Of a stretch of 64,000 nucleotides of DNA, positions 30,420-38,669 are shown one piece after another. A model generated the notes under the pieces. It worked only from the letters and a program-made list of their open reading frames with translations, was not told the origin of the DNA and did no database searches. Positions within the stretch are counted from its first letter, which is position 1; every line of letters starts with the position of its first letter. A program made the translations under genes and the position numbers. This DNA is from Aerococcus urinae (lineage in GTDB: Bacteria > Bacillota > Bacilli > Lactobacillales > Aerococcaceae): the NCBI RefSeq assembly GCF_001543175.1, contig NZ_CP014161.1, forward strand, positions 1,426,001 to 1,490,000, in the 5' to 3' direction.

Positions 30420-30433
30420 TTTAAGCGCTTACA
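30420..30433 (-). promoter_or_regulatory. cre-like site upstream of the ComK-like gene
   Basis: The minus strand reads TGTAAGCGCTTAAA, one mismatch from the cre consensus TGWAANCGNTNWCA. It suggests CcpA control. Confidence 0.45.
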
Positions 30434-30560
30434 TCTGCCTTTTTACCTAATTTTTACCCTGCTTTTACAAAAGAGTCCCCTGTTTTCCGAGATCACTTTG
30501 AGCATTTAATGGTAGTCATTGAATAGTTAAGCAGTAACCCTATCAATTTATAATATTAAA

Positions 30561-30602
30561 AAACAACAAATCCCTAGATTAGATTCTAGTTATTTGTTGT
30601 TT
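30561..30602 (-). terminator. Terminator of the XRE gene
   Basis: Arms AAACAACAAAT and ATTTGTTGTTT, with an inner TAGA/TCTA pair and a T6 run on the minus strand. Confidence 0.8.
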
Positions 30603-30644
30603 CAAGGTTTTACGCACCTAGCGATTCCGTCTTTGATATCAGTT

Positions 30645-30908
30645 TTAGAAATGCACATCGACAACGAGATGGCCGCCTACAGCATTAACGATTTCTTGTA
30701 GGGTACCTAAACTAATATTTTGTTGACGTGATTCAACCCGTGAGATATAACTTTGCTTACGCCCAGAAATATCCGCTAATTGAGCCTGGGATAGCCCCTT
30801 TTCTTGACGGATTTTTAGCAACACATCAGAAGCCTTAATACTTGCTTGTTGTCTTGCAATATTTTTTTCATCAAGGGATAGGTCTTCTCTATGCGTATCC
30901 ATATTCAT
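30645..30908 (-). CDS. XRE-family helix-turn-helix protein, antitoxin-like
   Basis: An 87-aa protein with an HTH_3 domain at residues 28-82: VLLKIRQEKGLSQAQLADISG in parts, KQSYISRVES, NISLGTLQEIVNAVGGHL in parts, ending VDVHF. The sequence resembles the XRE antitoxins of HigBA/RelBE-type pairs. No toxin gene is next to it: 250 bp upstream and 350 bp downstream carry no plausible partner. It has its own terminator, so it is a solitary regulator or an orphaned antitoxin. GGAGG lies just before the start. Confidence 0.8.
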   Translation of the reverse strand: MNMDTHREDLSLDEKNIARQQASIKASDVLLKIRQEKGLSQAQLADISGRKQSYISRVESRQQNISLGTLQEIVNAVGGHLVVDVHF

Positions 30909-31161
30909 CCCCTCCTAAATATTTCACACAACTCATCATAATATTTTTAATAAACATATATCCTATATTTATATTATACATAAATCATAAGATAATGCAT
31001 AGATATAAACTTTGGACGAGCTATCTCAAATATTTATAAATTCCCAGCAAAGTGAACCCGTCAAGAAAATAGGGGGAATAGAAAAGCCAACCAATAGATA
31101 TAGGCACTTGACATGGCCTAGAAAGGTAATTAATCGAAATGTTTGTATTGCTACAAAACGG

Positions 31162-31509
31162 CTAGTCTTCTTGGCCTAAGTGACTGAGCAAATAGGTCAC
31201 TAAGCAACCTGCTCCAAAACCCAGCAAGAGATGGCTCCAGTTAAAGCGCTTCACTTCTTCATCATCCAAACGCGTTGGAATTACCCGGCCGGTTGCTTCA
31301 GAAATATCCTGGATATCTTCATTTAACAATTCTTCCATCGGTTGATCAAAAATCGATGATAATAATATTAAGTTTTCCACGTTGGGATAGCTTTTATTAT
31401 TTTCCCAATTAGACACTGTTTGTTGGGTGGTTTTTAGATAACTCGCCAATTGTCCTTGGGAAATATTATTTAACTCGCGTTGTTCTTTAATTATTTGACC
31501 AATTTTCAT
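31162..31509 (-). CDS. XRE-family regulator with C-terminal membrane helix
   Basis: A 115-aa protein with an HTH_3 domain at residues 5-58 (IIKEQRELNNISQGQLASYL in parts, TQQTVSNWENNKSYPNVENL in parts) and one predicted membrane helix near the end (HLLLGFGAGCLVTYLLSHL). Small XRE proteins tethered to the membrane often sense envelope stress, though the role here is unknown. The start at 31509 has GGAG eight bases upstream. It is monocistronic and divergent from the uracil permease gene. Confidence 0.8.
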   Translation of the reverse strand: MKIGQIIKEQRELNNISQGQLASYLKTTQQTVSNWENNKSYPNVENLILLSSIFDQPMEELLNEDIQDISEATGRVIPTRLDDEEVKRFNWSHLLLGFGAGCLVTYLLSHLGQED

Positions 31510-31731
31510 CTTGCCACTCCTCAATAATAGACAATAATTCTCATTCTTTACTAGTATACAAGATTATTGGTAGGAGGACAAATGCTTATTCTTATTCATT
31601 AAAGGTAGATTTTCTTGCCCAAGCCCTTGCCAAGACTAATGTATTGGTGTATAATTTCGAAGATTTGGCCTAAATTAGCCGCTTTATTTTAGCTTAGGGG
31701 ATTTCCCTTGTGATTTTTGGAAGGAGATACT

Positions 31732-33024
31732 ATGACATCAGCAGAAAATTTAATGAAAATGAATTATGACATCGAGGATCGGCCCCCACGTGGTGAGGGA
31801 CTGCTTCTAAGTTTCCAACACGTCTTCGCTATGTTCGGCGCAACCATTCTAGTTCCCTTAATATTAGGTCTACCGGTATCGGTCGCTCTCTTCTGTAGTG
31901 GGATTGGTACCTTAATTTACCACTTTGCCACCCAAAATAAGGTGCCTGTTTATCTGGGCTCATCCTTTGCCTTCATTGGCGCCATGGCCCACGCTATCGA
32001 ACAGTTAGGTGGCGATATTTCCGCGGCTCAAACTGGGGTCATGCTAGCCGGCGGAATCTATGTTTTAGTGGCTCTTTTAGTTAAAATGTTAGGGAGCAGC
32101 TGGATTGACCGCCTCCTGCCTCCAATTGTTATCGGTCCCATGATCATTGTCATCGGTTTGAGTCTATCCTCATCTGCTGTCACCAACGCAGGGTTCACTC
32201 CAGACGGGACCTGGCAACAAATGTTGACCGCCCTAATCACTTTTCTGATCTGTGCCTTTGTTAACGTTTATGGTCGGGGATTTATTCGGGTGATTCCTTT
32301 CTTGATCGGTTTAGTTGGTGGTTACATTGTCGCTGCCTGCCTAGGCCTAGTAGATATTAGCCCAGTGGCTGACGCTGCTTGGTTTGAAATTCCTGATTTC
32401 TATCTACCTTTTAAGACCCCATTCTTTAACAGCTACCAACTTAACTTTGGACCAGAAGCCATTGCGATTTTACCAGTGGCGGTAGTCACCATTTCTGAAC
32501 ATATTGGTGACCATACCGTCTTAAGTGAAATTTGTGGCCGTCAATTTCTCAAGAATCCTGGACTCCACCGTACCTTGATGGGGGACGGGATTGCGACTTC
32601 GGTTTCTGCCTTCCTAGGAGGACCTGCCAATACCACTTACGGAGAAAACACCGGAGTCATCGGCCTCACCCGAGTGGCTTCAGTTTCCGTTATCCGTAAT
32701 GCCGCTCTTTTGGCGATTATGCTCAGCTGCTTGGGTAAATTCACCGCCCTCATTTCAACCATTCCATCAGCTGTCCTGGGTGGCATGTCTATCCTCCTCT
32801 ATGGGGTGATTGCAAGTAACGGCCTCAAAGTCTTAATTGAAGCTCGGGTAAACTTCAACCAAGTCCGTAACCTGGTCATCGCTAGTGCCATGTTAGTTCT
32901 CGGTCTAGGCGGCGCAGTGCTTAAATTAGGTGCCTTTACCCTTTCAGGAACCGCCCTAGCCGCTATGGTAGGGATTATTCTCAACCTACTTCTACCTGAA
33001 ATCAAAACACTAAAAACAAAGTAG
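31732..33024 (+). CDS. Uracil permease, NCS2/UraA type
   Basis: A 430-aa nucleobase:cation symporter with about 14 helices. The family markers are FQHVFAMFGATILVP, VYLGSSFAFIG, the substrate-site Glu in TISEHIGDHTVLS, and GENTGVIGLTRVASV. These favour uracil over xanthine. AAGGAG lies seven bases before ATG 31732. No pyrimidine genes or PyrR hairpin are adjacent, so it looks like a salvage transporter. Confidence 0.9.
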   Translation: MTSAENLMKMNYDIEDRPPRGEGLLLSFQHVFAMFGATILVPLILGLPVSVALFCSGIGTLIYHFATQNKVPVYLGSSFAFIGAMAHAIEQLGGDISAAQTGVMLAGGIYVLVALLVKMLGSSWIDRLLPPIVIGPMIIVIGLSLSSSAVTNAGFTPDGTWQQMLTALITFLICAFVNVYGRGFIRVIPFLIGLVGGYIVAACLGLVDISPVADAAWFEIPDFYLPFKTPFFNSYQLNFGPEAIAILPVAVVTISEHIGDHTVLSEICGRQFLKNPGLHRTLMGDGIATSVSAFLGGPANTTYGENTGVIGLTRVASVSVIRNAALLAIMLSCLGKFTALISTIPSAVLGGMSILLYGVIASNGLKVLIEARVNFNQVRNLVIASAMLVLGLGGAVLKLGAFTLSGTALAAMVGIILNLLLPEIKTLKTK

Positions 33025-33031
33025 AATGATT

Positions 33032-33067
33032 AAATAGCTGGGATGACTTTTCTCAGCTATTTTTTAT
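33032..33067 (+). terminator. Terminator of the uracil permease gene
   Basis: AATAGCTG/CAGCTATT hairpin followed by a T-run. Confidence 0.85.
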
Positions 33068-33181
33068 CCCTATTCTCTAATAATATTTAAAAAATCTTTG
33101 AAAGAAGCCCTTCTTTTCAATGGTATAATAAGAATAATCAGTGAATTTCACCAAGTAATAAAATGAATAAAGGAGAGACTT

Positions 33182-34195
33182 ATGTCCATTTTAGTTACAG
33201 GCGGAGCGGGCTACATTGGTTCGCATACCGTTATTGAATTAATCAACTCTGGCTACGATGTTGTTATTGTCGACGACTTCTCTAATAGTAAGCCAACCGT
33301 CCTTGATCGCATCGAAAAAATTGCTGGCAAGCGTCCAACTTTCTATGAAGCCAATATCTTAGATGGAGATGCCTTACGCCAAATCTTTGAAAAAGAATCC
33401 ATCGATGCTGTCATTCACTATGCAGCCTTTAAAGCGGTCGGTGAATCCGTTGAAAAACCCATTGACTACTATCACAATAATATGGGTGGACTCCTTCAAG
33501 TGTTAAAAGTAATGAAGGAATTTGGTGTGAAGGAATTTGTCTATTCTTCAAGTGCCACGGTCTATGGGATGAACAATGTCTCCCCCCTAACCGAAGACTT
33601 GCCAACCAGTGCTACCAATCCATACGGCTATAGTAAGGTCATGGGCGAACAAATCTTAAAAGATACCTATAAGGCTCATCCTGACTGGTCCATTATGATC
33701 TTACGTTACTTCAACCCGATCGGGGCCCACGAAAGCGGTCTGATTGGTGAAGACCCTCAAGGTGTTCCTAATAATATCATGCCTTATATCACCCAGGTAG
33801 CCATTGGTAAGTTAGAAAAATTACATGTTTTTGGTAATGACTACGATACCCATGATGGTACTGGAGTCCGCGATTACCTCCACGTGGTTGACTTAGCTAA
33901 GGGCCACGTCGCAGCTATCGACTATGCCAATAAACACCAAGGCCTTGAAATTGTCAACTTAGGCACTGGTCAAGGCTATTCCGTCCTGGACTTAGTCAAT
34001 ACCTTCCAAGAAGTTAACCATGTTGACCTTCCTTATGTTATTGACGAACGTCGGGCTGGCGATGTGGCTGAATGTTATGCGGATCCTTCCTACGCTAAAG
34101 AACTGCTAGGCTGGGAAGCAGAAGAAGATTTAGCTGACATGTGCCGGGATTCCTGGCACTGGCAAGAAACCTGCCCTAACGGTTACGAAGATTAA
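33182..34195 (+). CDS. galE: UDP-glucose 4-epimerase
   Basis: Interconverts UDP-glucose and UDP-galactose. A 337-aa SDR enzyme with GGAGYIGS at residues 7-14, SSSATVYG (catalytic Ser/Thr) near 125, YGYSK (catalytic Tyr/Lys) near 150 and RYFNPIGAHESG near 180. No other Leloir genes are adjacent, so a role in envelope polysaccharide precursors is as likely as galactose use. A promoter with -10 TATAAT at 33124-33129 lies behind an inverted repeat (TTGAAA...TTTCAA). Confidence 0.95.
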   Translation: MSILVTGGAGYIGSHTVIELINSGYDVVIVDDFSNSKPTVLDRIEKIAGKRPTFYEANILDGDALRQIFEKESIDAVIHYAAFKAVGESVEKPIDYYHNNMGGLLQVLKVMKEFGVKEFVYSSSATVYGMNNVSPLTEDLPTSATNPYGYSKVMGEQILKDTYKAHPDWSIMILRYFNPIGAHESGLIGEDPQGVPNNIMPYITQVAIGKLEKLHVFGNDYDTHDGTGVRDYLHVVDLAKGHVAAIDYANKHQGLEIVNLGTGQGYSVLDLVNTFQEVNHVDLPYVIDERRAGDVAECYADPSYAKELLGWEAEEDLADMCRDSWHWQETCPNGYED

Positions 34196-34202
34196 GGGTA
34201 AA

Positions 34203-34236
34203 GAAAGAGTTTGTCACTTTTGGCAAGCTCTTTTTT
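34203..34236 (+). terminator. galE terminator
   Basis: AAAGAG/CTCTTT arms with inner TTG/CAA pairing and T6. Confidence 0.75.
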
Positions 34237-34357
34237 GTTGGCTGATTTTAATAAGAAAGTCCCGCTAGTTTTACCGAAAGCTTCTTAGCTAGCTTGCATG
34301 TTCATCCTAAAATGTTTAAACTAGAGAAAACCTGTTTAAATGAAGAAAGGAAAGCCT

Positions 34358-35224
34358 ATGTCAGATTCACAAGGGCCCAATTTTTCCTGGCACAAGTTAG
34401 TCCAGGAAATCCTAGCCACCCTCAAATCCCTCATTAAGATGCTGGCCCGCCTAGTTTATTATCTCATTGACCAGCTGACCCGCATCCTGCTACCACTTTT
34501 TAAGAGAATTGACCAGGCCCTGCCTCACAGCAACAAACAAAACAAGGAGCAAGACAGTCCGTTCAAGCGTCAAGTCCAAGAAAAGGTCAATAGCCAACTC
34601 CAGCCGGGTTTAACTCCTCTTAAAAGCTTCTGGCAAAAACTGGCTAAACCTCTCCAATGGGGAGTGGCCCTTGGCATTTTTGGACTGATCTTCTTCCTAG
34701 CAAGCCCCAGCTATCAGGGTACGACAAGTGATAATCCCTTAAATCTCAAGGCGCAATCCTCACAACTGGCTGGCCAAGACCATTACCAAGCCGATAACTG
34801 GGAGATTGACCAAGACGATGTCTCTATTTATCATGGGCCAGAGGAAACGGAGCCAGCCGACCAGGCCTTGACCACTAAAGAACAGGACCAAGACCCAGCC
34901 ATTCTCGATGAAAAAATCGCCCAGTATGAGTCTAAACGGGCTCGTTACCCAAGAAGGGCTGCAAGAATCAAGCGACCAGAGGAAGAAAAAGTAGCGGATT
35001 CCAAGCTGCCACAAGAGACCATTGATCCAGATAGCTCAAATTCTAGCAGCGAGTATCCCTCAGAAGAGAGCCAGGTCCAAAACGGAGACAGCTATCAGGT
35101 CCAAGCCGGCGATAGCCTCTACCGCATCGCCCAAGACCATGGTATGACGGTCGACGAGTTAATGGCCTTAAACGGCATGACCAGGCCTGCGCTTATGCCT
35201 GGTCAAAGGATTAAAATCAAATAA
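34358..35224 (+). CDS. LysM-domain membrane protein
   Basis: A 288-aa protein. Residues 1-95 are cytosolic and helical. A membrane helix lies at about 100-118 (WGVALGIFGLIFFLASP). A long acidic/Ser linker follows, then a C-terminal LysM domain (YQVQAGDSLYRIAQDHGMTV in parts, LNGMTRPALMPGQRIKI in parts) that would bind peptidoglycan. Its topology places LysM outside, anchored at the membrane without a cleaved signal peptide. Start chosen at 34358 with AAGGAAAG upstream. Likely a cell-wall tether; no enzyme domain seen. Confidence 0.85.
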   Translation: MSDSQGPNFSWHKLVQEILATLKSLIKMLARLVYYLIDQLTRILLPLFKRIDQALPHSNKQNKEQDSPFKRQVQEKVNSQLQPGLTPLKSFWQKLAKPLQWGVALGIFGLIFFLASPSYQGTTSDNPLNLKAQSSQLAGQDHYQADNWEIDQDDVSIYHGPEETEPADQALTTKEQDQDPAILDEKIAQYESKRARYPRRAARIKRPEEEKVADSKLPQETIDPDSSNSSSEYPSEESQVQNGDSYQVQAGDSLYRIAQDHGMTVDELMALNGMTRPALMPGQRIKIK

Positions 35225-35267
35225 GACAGCAGGCTTCCCCACAACCTATTTGATAAGGCAAAAAAGA

Positions 35268-35308
35268 CTAGCCCCATAGCTTTAACAGCTAGGGCTAGCC
35301 TTTTTATT
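35268..35308. terminator. Terminator between LysM gene and D-ldh
   Basis: CTAGCCC/GGGCTAG outer helix and AGCT/AGCT inner helix with T-runs on both sides, between converging genes. Confidence 0.85.
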
Positions 35309-35332
35309 TTGTTTATATTTATCTATTAACAA

Positions 35333-36328
35333 TTAGTTAACGCGTAATTCAGTATCGCCAGTTTCAATCACTGATTTCGTCGCATTCAAGGCATGGAAGA
35401 CCATGTTTTGAACAGATTCATCAGTATAGTAGGCAATATGTGGGGTGTAGGATACTGCTGGATGATGTAATAAACGTAAGAAGGTTTGGTCAACAATCCC
35501 CTTATGTGACCAGTCATGTTTGACATAGTCGAATTCGTTTTCATAGGTGTCTAACATAGCAGCTTGTAAATGACCTGCATCAAGAGCGTCAAGTAAAGCG
35601 TCAGTGTCAATTAAAGCTCCACGACCAGCATTGATAATCACAGCGCCTTCCTTACATTGTTTGAGTAAGTCAGCGTTAAATAAATGATAGGTATCATCAG
35701 TTGAAGGTAAGTGAAGGGAAATAATGTCGGCTTCTTTCACACATTCTTCTGGTGTGTCACGGTATTCCAATAAGTCCCCTAATTTGTCATTTGGATAGAG
35801 GTCGTAACCAAGGATCTTGCAGCCGAAGCCTTTGAAAAGACGAGCAGTTGCTTGACCAATACGGCCCGTACCTAAGATAGCAACAGTCTTAGTCCCTAAA
35901 CGTTGGCCACGGATATAGAGAGATTCTCTGAAATCATGGTGGTTAGAATGGTCTCTAACGGTATATAATTTACGAATAGCGTTTAAGGCTTGTGCTAGAG
36001 TGTATTCAGCAATGGATTCTGGAGAATAAGCTGGCACATTAGAAATGATCACGTCATTTTCGGCAGCTAATTCAAGGTTGTAAGGGTCGAAACCAGCCAT
36101 ACGTTGGGCAATGTTTTTAATACCAAAGCTCTTTAAAACTGGGTAAACGCTGTCTTCTAGAGGAGTATATTGGTAAGTAGATACCCCATCGTATCCTTCA
36201 CAACGGTCAACAGTTGCTTCAGAAAGAATATCTGCATCAAGGGTTAATTCAACATTGTTGTCTTCGCCCCATTTTTTAGCGAGATCTTCTTCTTGTTCGC
36301 TGACACCATACATATAAATCTTAGTCAT
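35333..36328 (-). CDS. ldhD: D-lactate dehydrogenase (D-2-hydroxyacid dehydrogenase)
   Basis: Reduces pyruvate or related 2-oxoacids to D-hydroxyacids with NADH. A 331-aa protein with a Rossmann motif at AILGTGRIGQATARLFKGF in parts (GTGRIG). The catalytic residues are Arg in INAGRGALID, Glu in YENEFDY and His in PHIAYYTDES. The start at 36328 follows AAAGGA with 8-bp spacing. Promoter and palindromic operator candidates are listed separately. With the L-type enzyme at 49503, the cell has two stereospecific hydroxyacid dehydrogenases in this window. Confidence 0.9.
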   Translation of the reverse strand: MTKIYMYGVSEQEEDLAKKWGEDNNVELTLDADILSEATVDRCEGYDGVSTYQYTPLEDSVYPVLKSFGIKNIAQRMAGFDPYNLELAAENDVIISNVPAYSPESIAEYTLAQALNAIRKLYTVRDHSNHHDFRESLYIRGQRLGTKTVAILGTGRIGQATARLFKGFGCKILGYDLYPNDKLGDLLEYRDTPEECVKEADIISLHLPSTDDTYHLFNADLLKQCKEGAVIINAGRGALIDTDALLDALDAGHLQAAMLDTYENEFDYVKHDWSHKGIVDQTFLRLLHHPAVSYTPHIAYYTDESVQNMVFHALNATKSVIETGDTELRVN

Positions 36329-36347
36329 CACTTTCATCCTTTCATAA

Positions 36348-36363
36348 GTGTGAACCTTCACAT
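36348..36363. promoter_or_regulatory. Palindrome in the ldhD leader
   Basis: TGTGAA/TTCACA arms around a 2-bp centre lie between the -10 box and the start codon. The half-sites resemble those of the NADH sensor Rex (TTGTGAA), but the spacing is shorter than the Rex consensus. Confidence 0.4.
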
Positions 36364-36403
36364 TATTAATCTATTTCGCATAGATTACTTATTCACATGG
36401 ATA

Positions 36404-36432
36404 ATTTTAAAAGAGGCAAAAGCCTTTGTCAA
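36404..36432 (-). promoter_or_regulatory. ldhD promoter
   Basis: -35 TTGACA at 36427-36432, 17-bp spacer, -10 TAAAAT at 36404-36409. Confidence 0.75.
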
Positions 36433-36578
36433 GCGATTTTTAGCTATTCTTTTTTAATGATTTAAATAAAATATACAATTGTGAATTAATTAGACAATTC
36501 TCACTTTTTTACTTTAGGTCTGGCTTTAGTTATACTGGTTAAAGCACTTATTCTCATCGATAAAAAGGAGATTATTGA

Positions 36579-37112
36579 ATGAAAATTACGGTTTACTGTG
36601 GTTCCCATTTAGGGATCAATGAACGTTACGAACACCTGATCTGGCAATTAGGCGAATGGATTGGCCAAAATAATCATCAGTTGGTCTATGGCGGTGGTCG
36701 GACTGGTTTAATGGGGACCATTGCCACTGCAGCCAGCCAAAGCGGTAGTCAAGTCATCGGAATTATACCCCTGGTCCTAGTCGAGGCCGAAGTCGCCAAT
36801 TACGATATCCATCACTTAGAGGTCGTTGATACCATGAATCAACGCAAAGAAAAACTGATGGAATTAGCCGACGCCATGATTGTCTTTCCCGGGGGCTTGG
36901 GAACCATGGAAGAACTCTTCGACAGTTTGGTATGGAAACGCCTGGGTAAGAAGCAGACCCCCATCATTATTTACAACGTTGACCACTTCTATGACGTCCT
37001 CCACTCCCTCCTCAAGACTATGGTAGCCGAAGCCTTCATGCCCCAAGAAGAATTAGACCAAATCCACTTTGTCTCTTCCCTCGCTGAAATCGAGACGATT
37101 CTCAACCACTAA
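36579..37112 (+). CDS. LOG family protein (nucleoside-monophosphate phosphoribohydrolase)
   Basis: A 177-aa protein with the LOG signature PGGLGTMEELFDSLVWKRLG in parts (PGGLGTMEE) near residue 105, and GGGRTGLMG near residue 43. Family members cleave the N-glycosidic bond of nucleoside 5'-monophosphates. They are often mislabelled lysine decarboxylases. AAGGAG precedes the ATG, and a promoter TTTACT-17-TATACT ends at 36536. Its stop codon abuts the left arm of the split terminator that flanks a large structured repeat. Confidence 0.88.
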   Translation: MKITVYCGSHLGINERYEHLIWQLGEWIGQNNHQLVYGGGRTGLMGTIATAASQSGSQVIGIIPLVLVEAEVANYDIHHLEVVDTMNQRKEKLMELADAMIVFPGGLGTMEELFDSLVWKRLGKKQTPIIIYNVDHFYDVLHSLLKTMVAEAFMPQEELDQIHFVSSLAEIETILNH

Positions 37113-37126
37113 AAAAGCGATTTTCT

Positions 37127-37602
37127 TTAAGAGAGTGTGACAGTCACACTAAAGGACGAAATCGCTGGAGAAAACTGGGATAAGCTCAGATATAAGGATG
37201 TGAGGAAGGATCAGGGAGGGCGATTCCTTGGAGGAAAAGATGATAAGATCAACTTGTTGATCGTTCATCTTTTCTGAAAGGACATCCCCTACCCCTTCCG
37301 AACTCAACTAATCTGTGCGTTGGAATTTTCTGAAGCAACTTCAAGGCTGGCGTACGAACTCAACTAAACTGAGCGTTACCAGTTTTTAGTTGGGTTTGAC
37401 TTGGCAGACTTGGAGTGATTTCACAAGTCAGAAACAAGCGAATGTTTCGCTTTTATTCTGACTTGCTCCAATCATCCAAGCCTAGGCGCCAAGTCTCACA
37501 CCCTGTGCGAAATGGACGTTCGTCCTGTGACTGGAGCACGTTTTGAATAAATAGTTCGTGTTTTAAAAAAAGGCTGAGACTTTTGTCCCAGCCTTACTAT
37601 TG
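37127..37602 (+). repeat. Structured intergenic repeat, expanded copy A
   Basis: No gene is visible here. The element opens with AGAGTGTGACA at 37132 and ends with GGACGTTCGTCC and CTGGAGCACGTTTTGA near 37546, matching copies B and C. It contains nested hairpins: AAGATGA...TCATCTT around the palindrome GATCAACTTGTTGATC near 37240; AAAACTGG (37173) with CCAGTTTT (37379); and a long helix from GACTTGGC (near 37408) to GCCAAGTC (near 37490). CGAACTCAACTAA occurs twice (near 37300 and 37354). Compared with copy C, extra sequence sits in two loops. Copy ends are approximate. Confidence 0.7.
37564..37594 (-). terminator. Terminator of the SirTM operon
   Basis: Arms AGGCTGAGAC/GTCCCAGCCT with a 4-base loop; on the minus strand a T7 run follows. 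It ends transcripts from lplA. Confidence 0.8.
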
Positions 37603-37622
37603 AGAAAATCGCTTTTAACTTA

Positions 37623-38651
37623 TTAAGAGAGAATAAGATCGACGAGTAGTTCAGGCGTCATGTGACTGATATAATTCTCGAGTTGGACCTTTTCCAGTGC
37701 CTTTAAGAGGTCGTCTCGACGCATCTTCACACCGATTAATTGCTTTTCTAATTCAGCAATATCGGCTTGGCCAAAGAAATCGCCCCAGATCTTACAGTGG
37801 CTAATTTTACCCTCTTCAACCTCAATGGAAATTTCAACCGTTCCTACTTGGTCAAAGTGGTCATCACGGTTGTAAGTGTATTGAGGAGCCTTGCCATAGT
37901 TCCAATCCCAATTCTTATATTTTTCCTTAGCTAATTGGTCAATTCCTTGCCAATCTTCCTCAGTTAATTCATATTGTTTAATTTGTCCGAAGTTCTCTAC
38001 ACCAAAGAGGCGGCAAACTAAGGCTTCAAAGAGCTCATCCATGGACATGACTTGAAATTCTGGCGCTAAGGCTGGACGAATCGGAGCTACCCGACTCTTA
38101 ACCGACTTAATCCCCTTAGAAATAATTTTCTTTTGGTTAGGATTTAAGGCCTTCACCATGGCTTCAGCATCAATATCAAAGAGGAGGGAGAAACCACCAT
38201 AGACCCGGTCACCGACTAAGGTCATGGCAGCGCCTGACACCTTCTTATCACCTAGGTACATGTCATTACGACCCTTAGTATGTAAGCCTTGAACCCCCAT
38301 GTCCTCTAAGGCCTTGATACCTGGTTGGTACATTTTTTCGAAGTTACCAAATAAATCATTGGATTTATGGTCAGCTAGAAAGCAGACATTGATGGCACCG
38401 CGGTCGCAGTAAACCGCACCACCACCAGTATCGCGGCGAACCACTTGAATATTTTCTTGGTCAATATAGTCTTGGTTAACCTCAGCCCGGGCGTTTTGGT
38501 ATTTACCAATTTCTACTTTAGGATCACACATATAGGGAAAGAGAATGTCCTCATCCAAGAAAATATGGCTTTGGGCATAGACTTGAGCTGCCAAGGCTAG
38601 GGACCCGTCATAAATCCGTTGACCATCACGTTTTAAATCAATTAAATACAT
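37623..38651 (-). CDS. lplA: Lipoate--protein ligase of the SirTM operon (LplA2 type)
   Basis: Activates lipoate with ATP and attaches it to a lysine of a carrier protein. A 342-aa protein with the BPL/LPL catalytic block VVRRDTGGGAVYCDRGAIN in parts (RRDTGGGAVY) at about residue 70, GRNDMYLGDKKVSGAA with the catalytic Lys near 130-145, and the accessory C-terminal domain. It is last in the operon behind gcvH-L, macro and sirTM, 18 bp after sirTM. In the characterised SirTM systems this dedicated ligase lipoylates GcvH-L, which is the likely job here. Confidence 0.92.
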   Translation of the reverse strand: MYLIDLKRDGQRIYDGSLALAAQVYAQSHIFLDEDILFPYMCDPKVEIGKYQNARAEVNQDYIDQENIQVVRRDTGGGAVYCDRGAINVCFLADHKSNDLFGNFEKMYQPGIKALEDMGVQGLHTKGRNDMYLGDKKVSGAAMTLVGDRVYGGFSLLFDIDAEAMVKALNPNQKKIISKGIKSVKSRVAPIRPALAPEFQVMSMDELFEALVCRLFGVENFGQIKQYELTEEDWQGIDQLAKEKYKNWDWNYGKAPQYTYNRDDHFDQVGTVEISIEVEEGKISHCKIWGDFFGQADIAELEKQLIGVKMRRDDLLKALEKVQLENYISHMTPELLVDLILS

Positions 38652-38669
38652 TTTTTCTCACTTGTCCTT

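Larger units (their letters stand above)
37113..37616. terminator. Bidirectional terminator split by repeat A
   Basis: AAAAGCGATTTTCT at 37113-37126 and its perfect complement at 37603-37616 flank repeat A. The arms lie directly beside the two convergent stop codons. They read as one compact terminator hairpin pushed apart by about 475 bp. Confidence 0.6.

Noticed and set aside
31525-31731. PyrR attenuator or purine/pyrimidine riboswitch before the uracil permease
   Set aside because: I could not see the PyrR-binding loop or any riboswitch core; only a normal ribosome-binding site.
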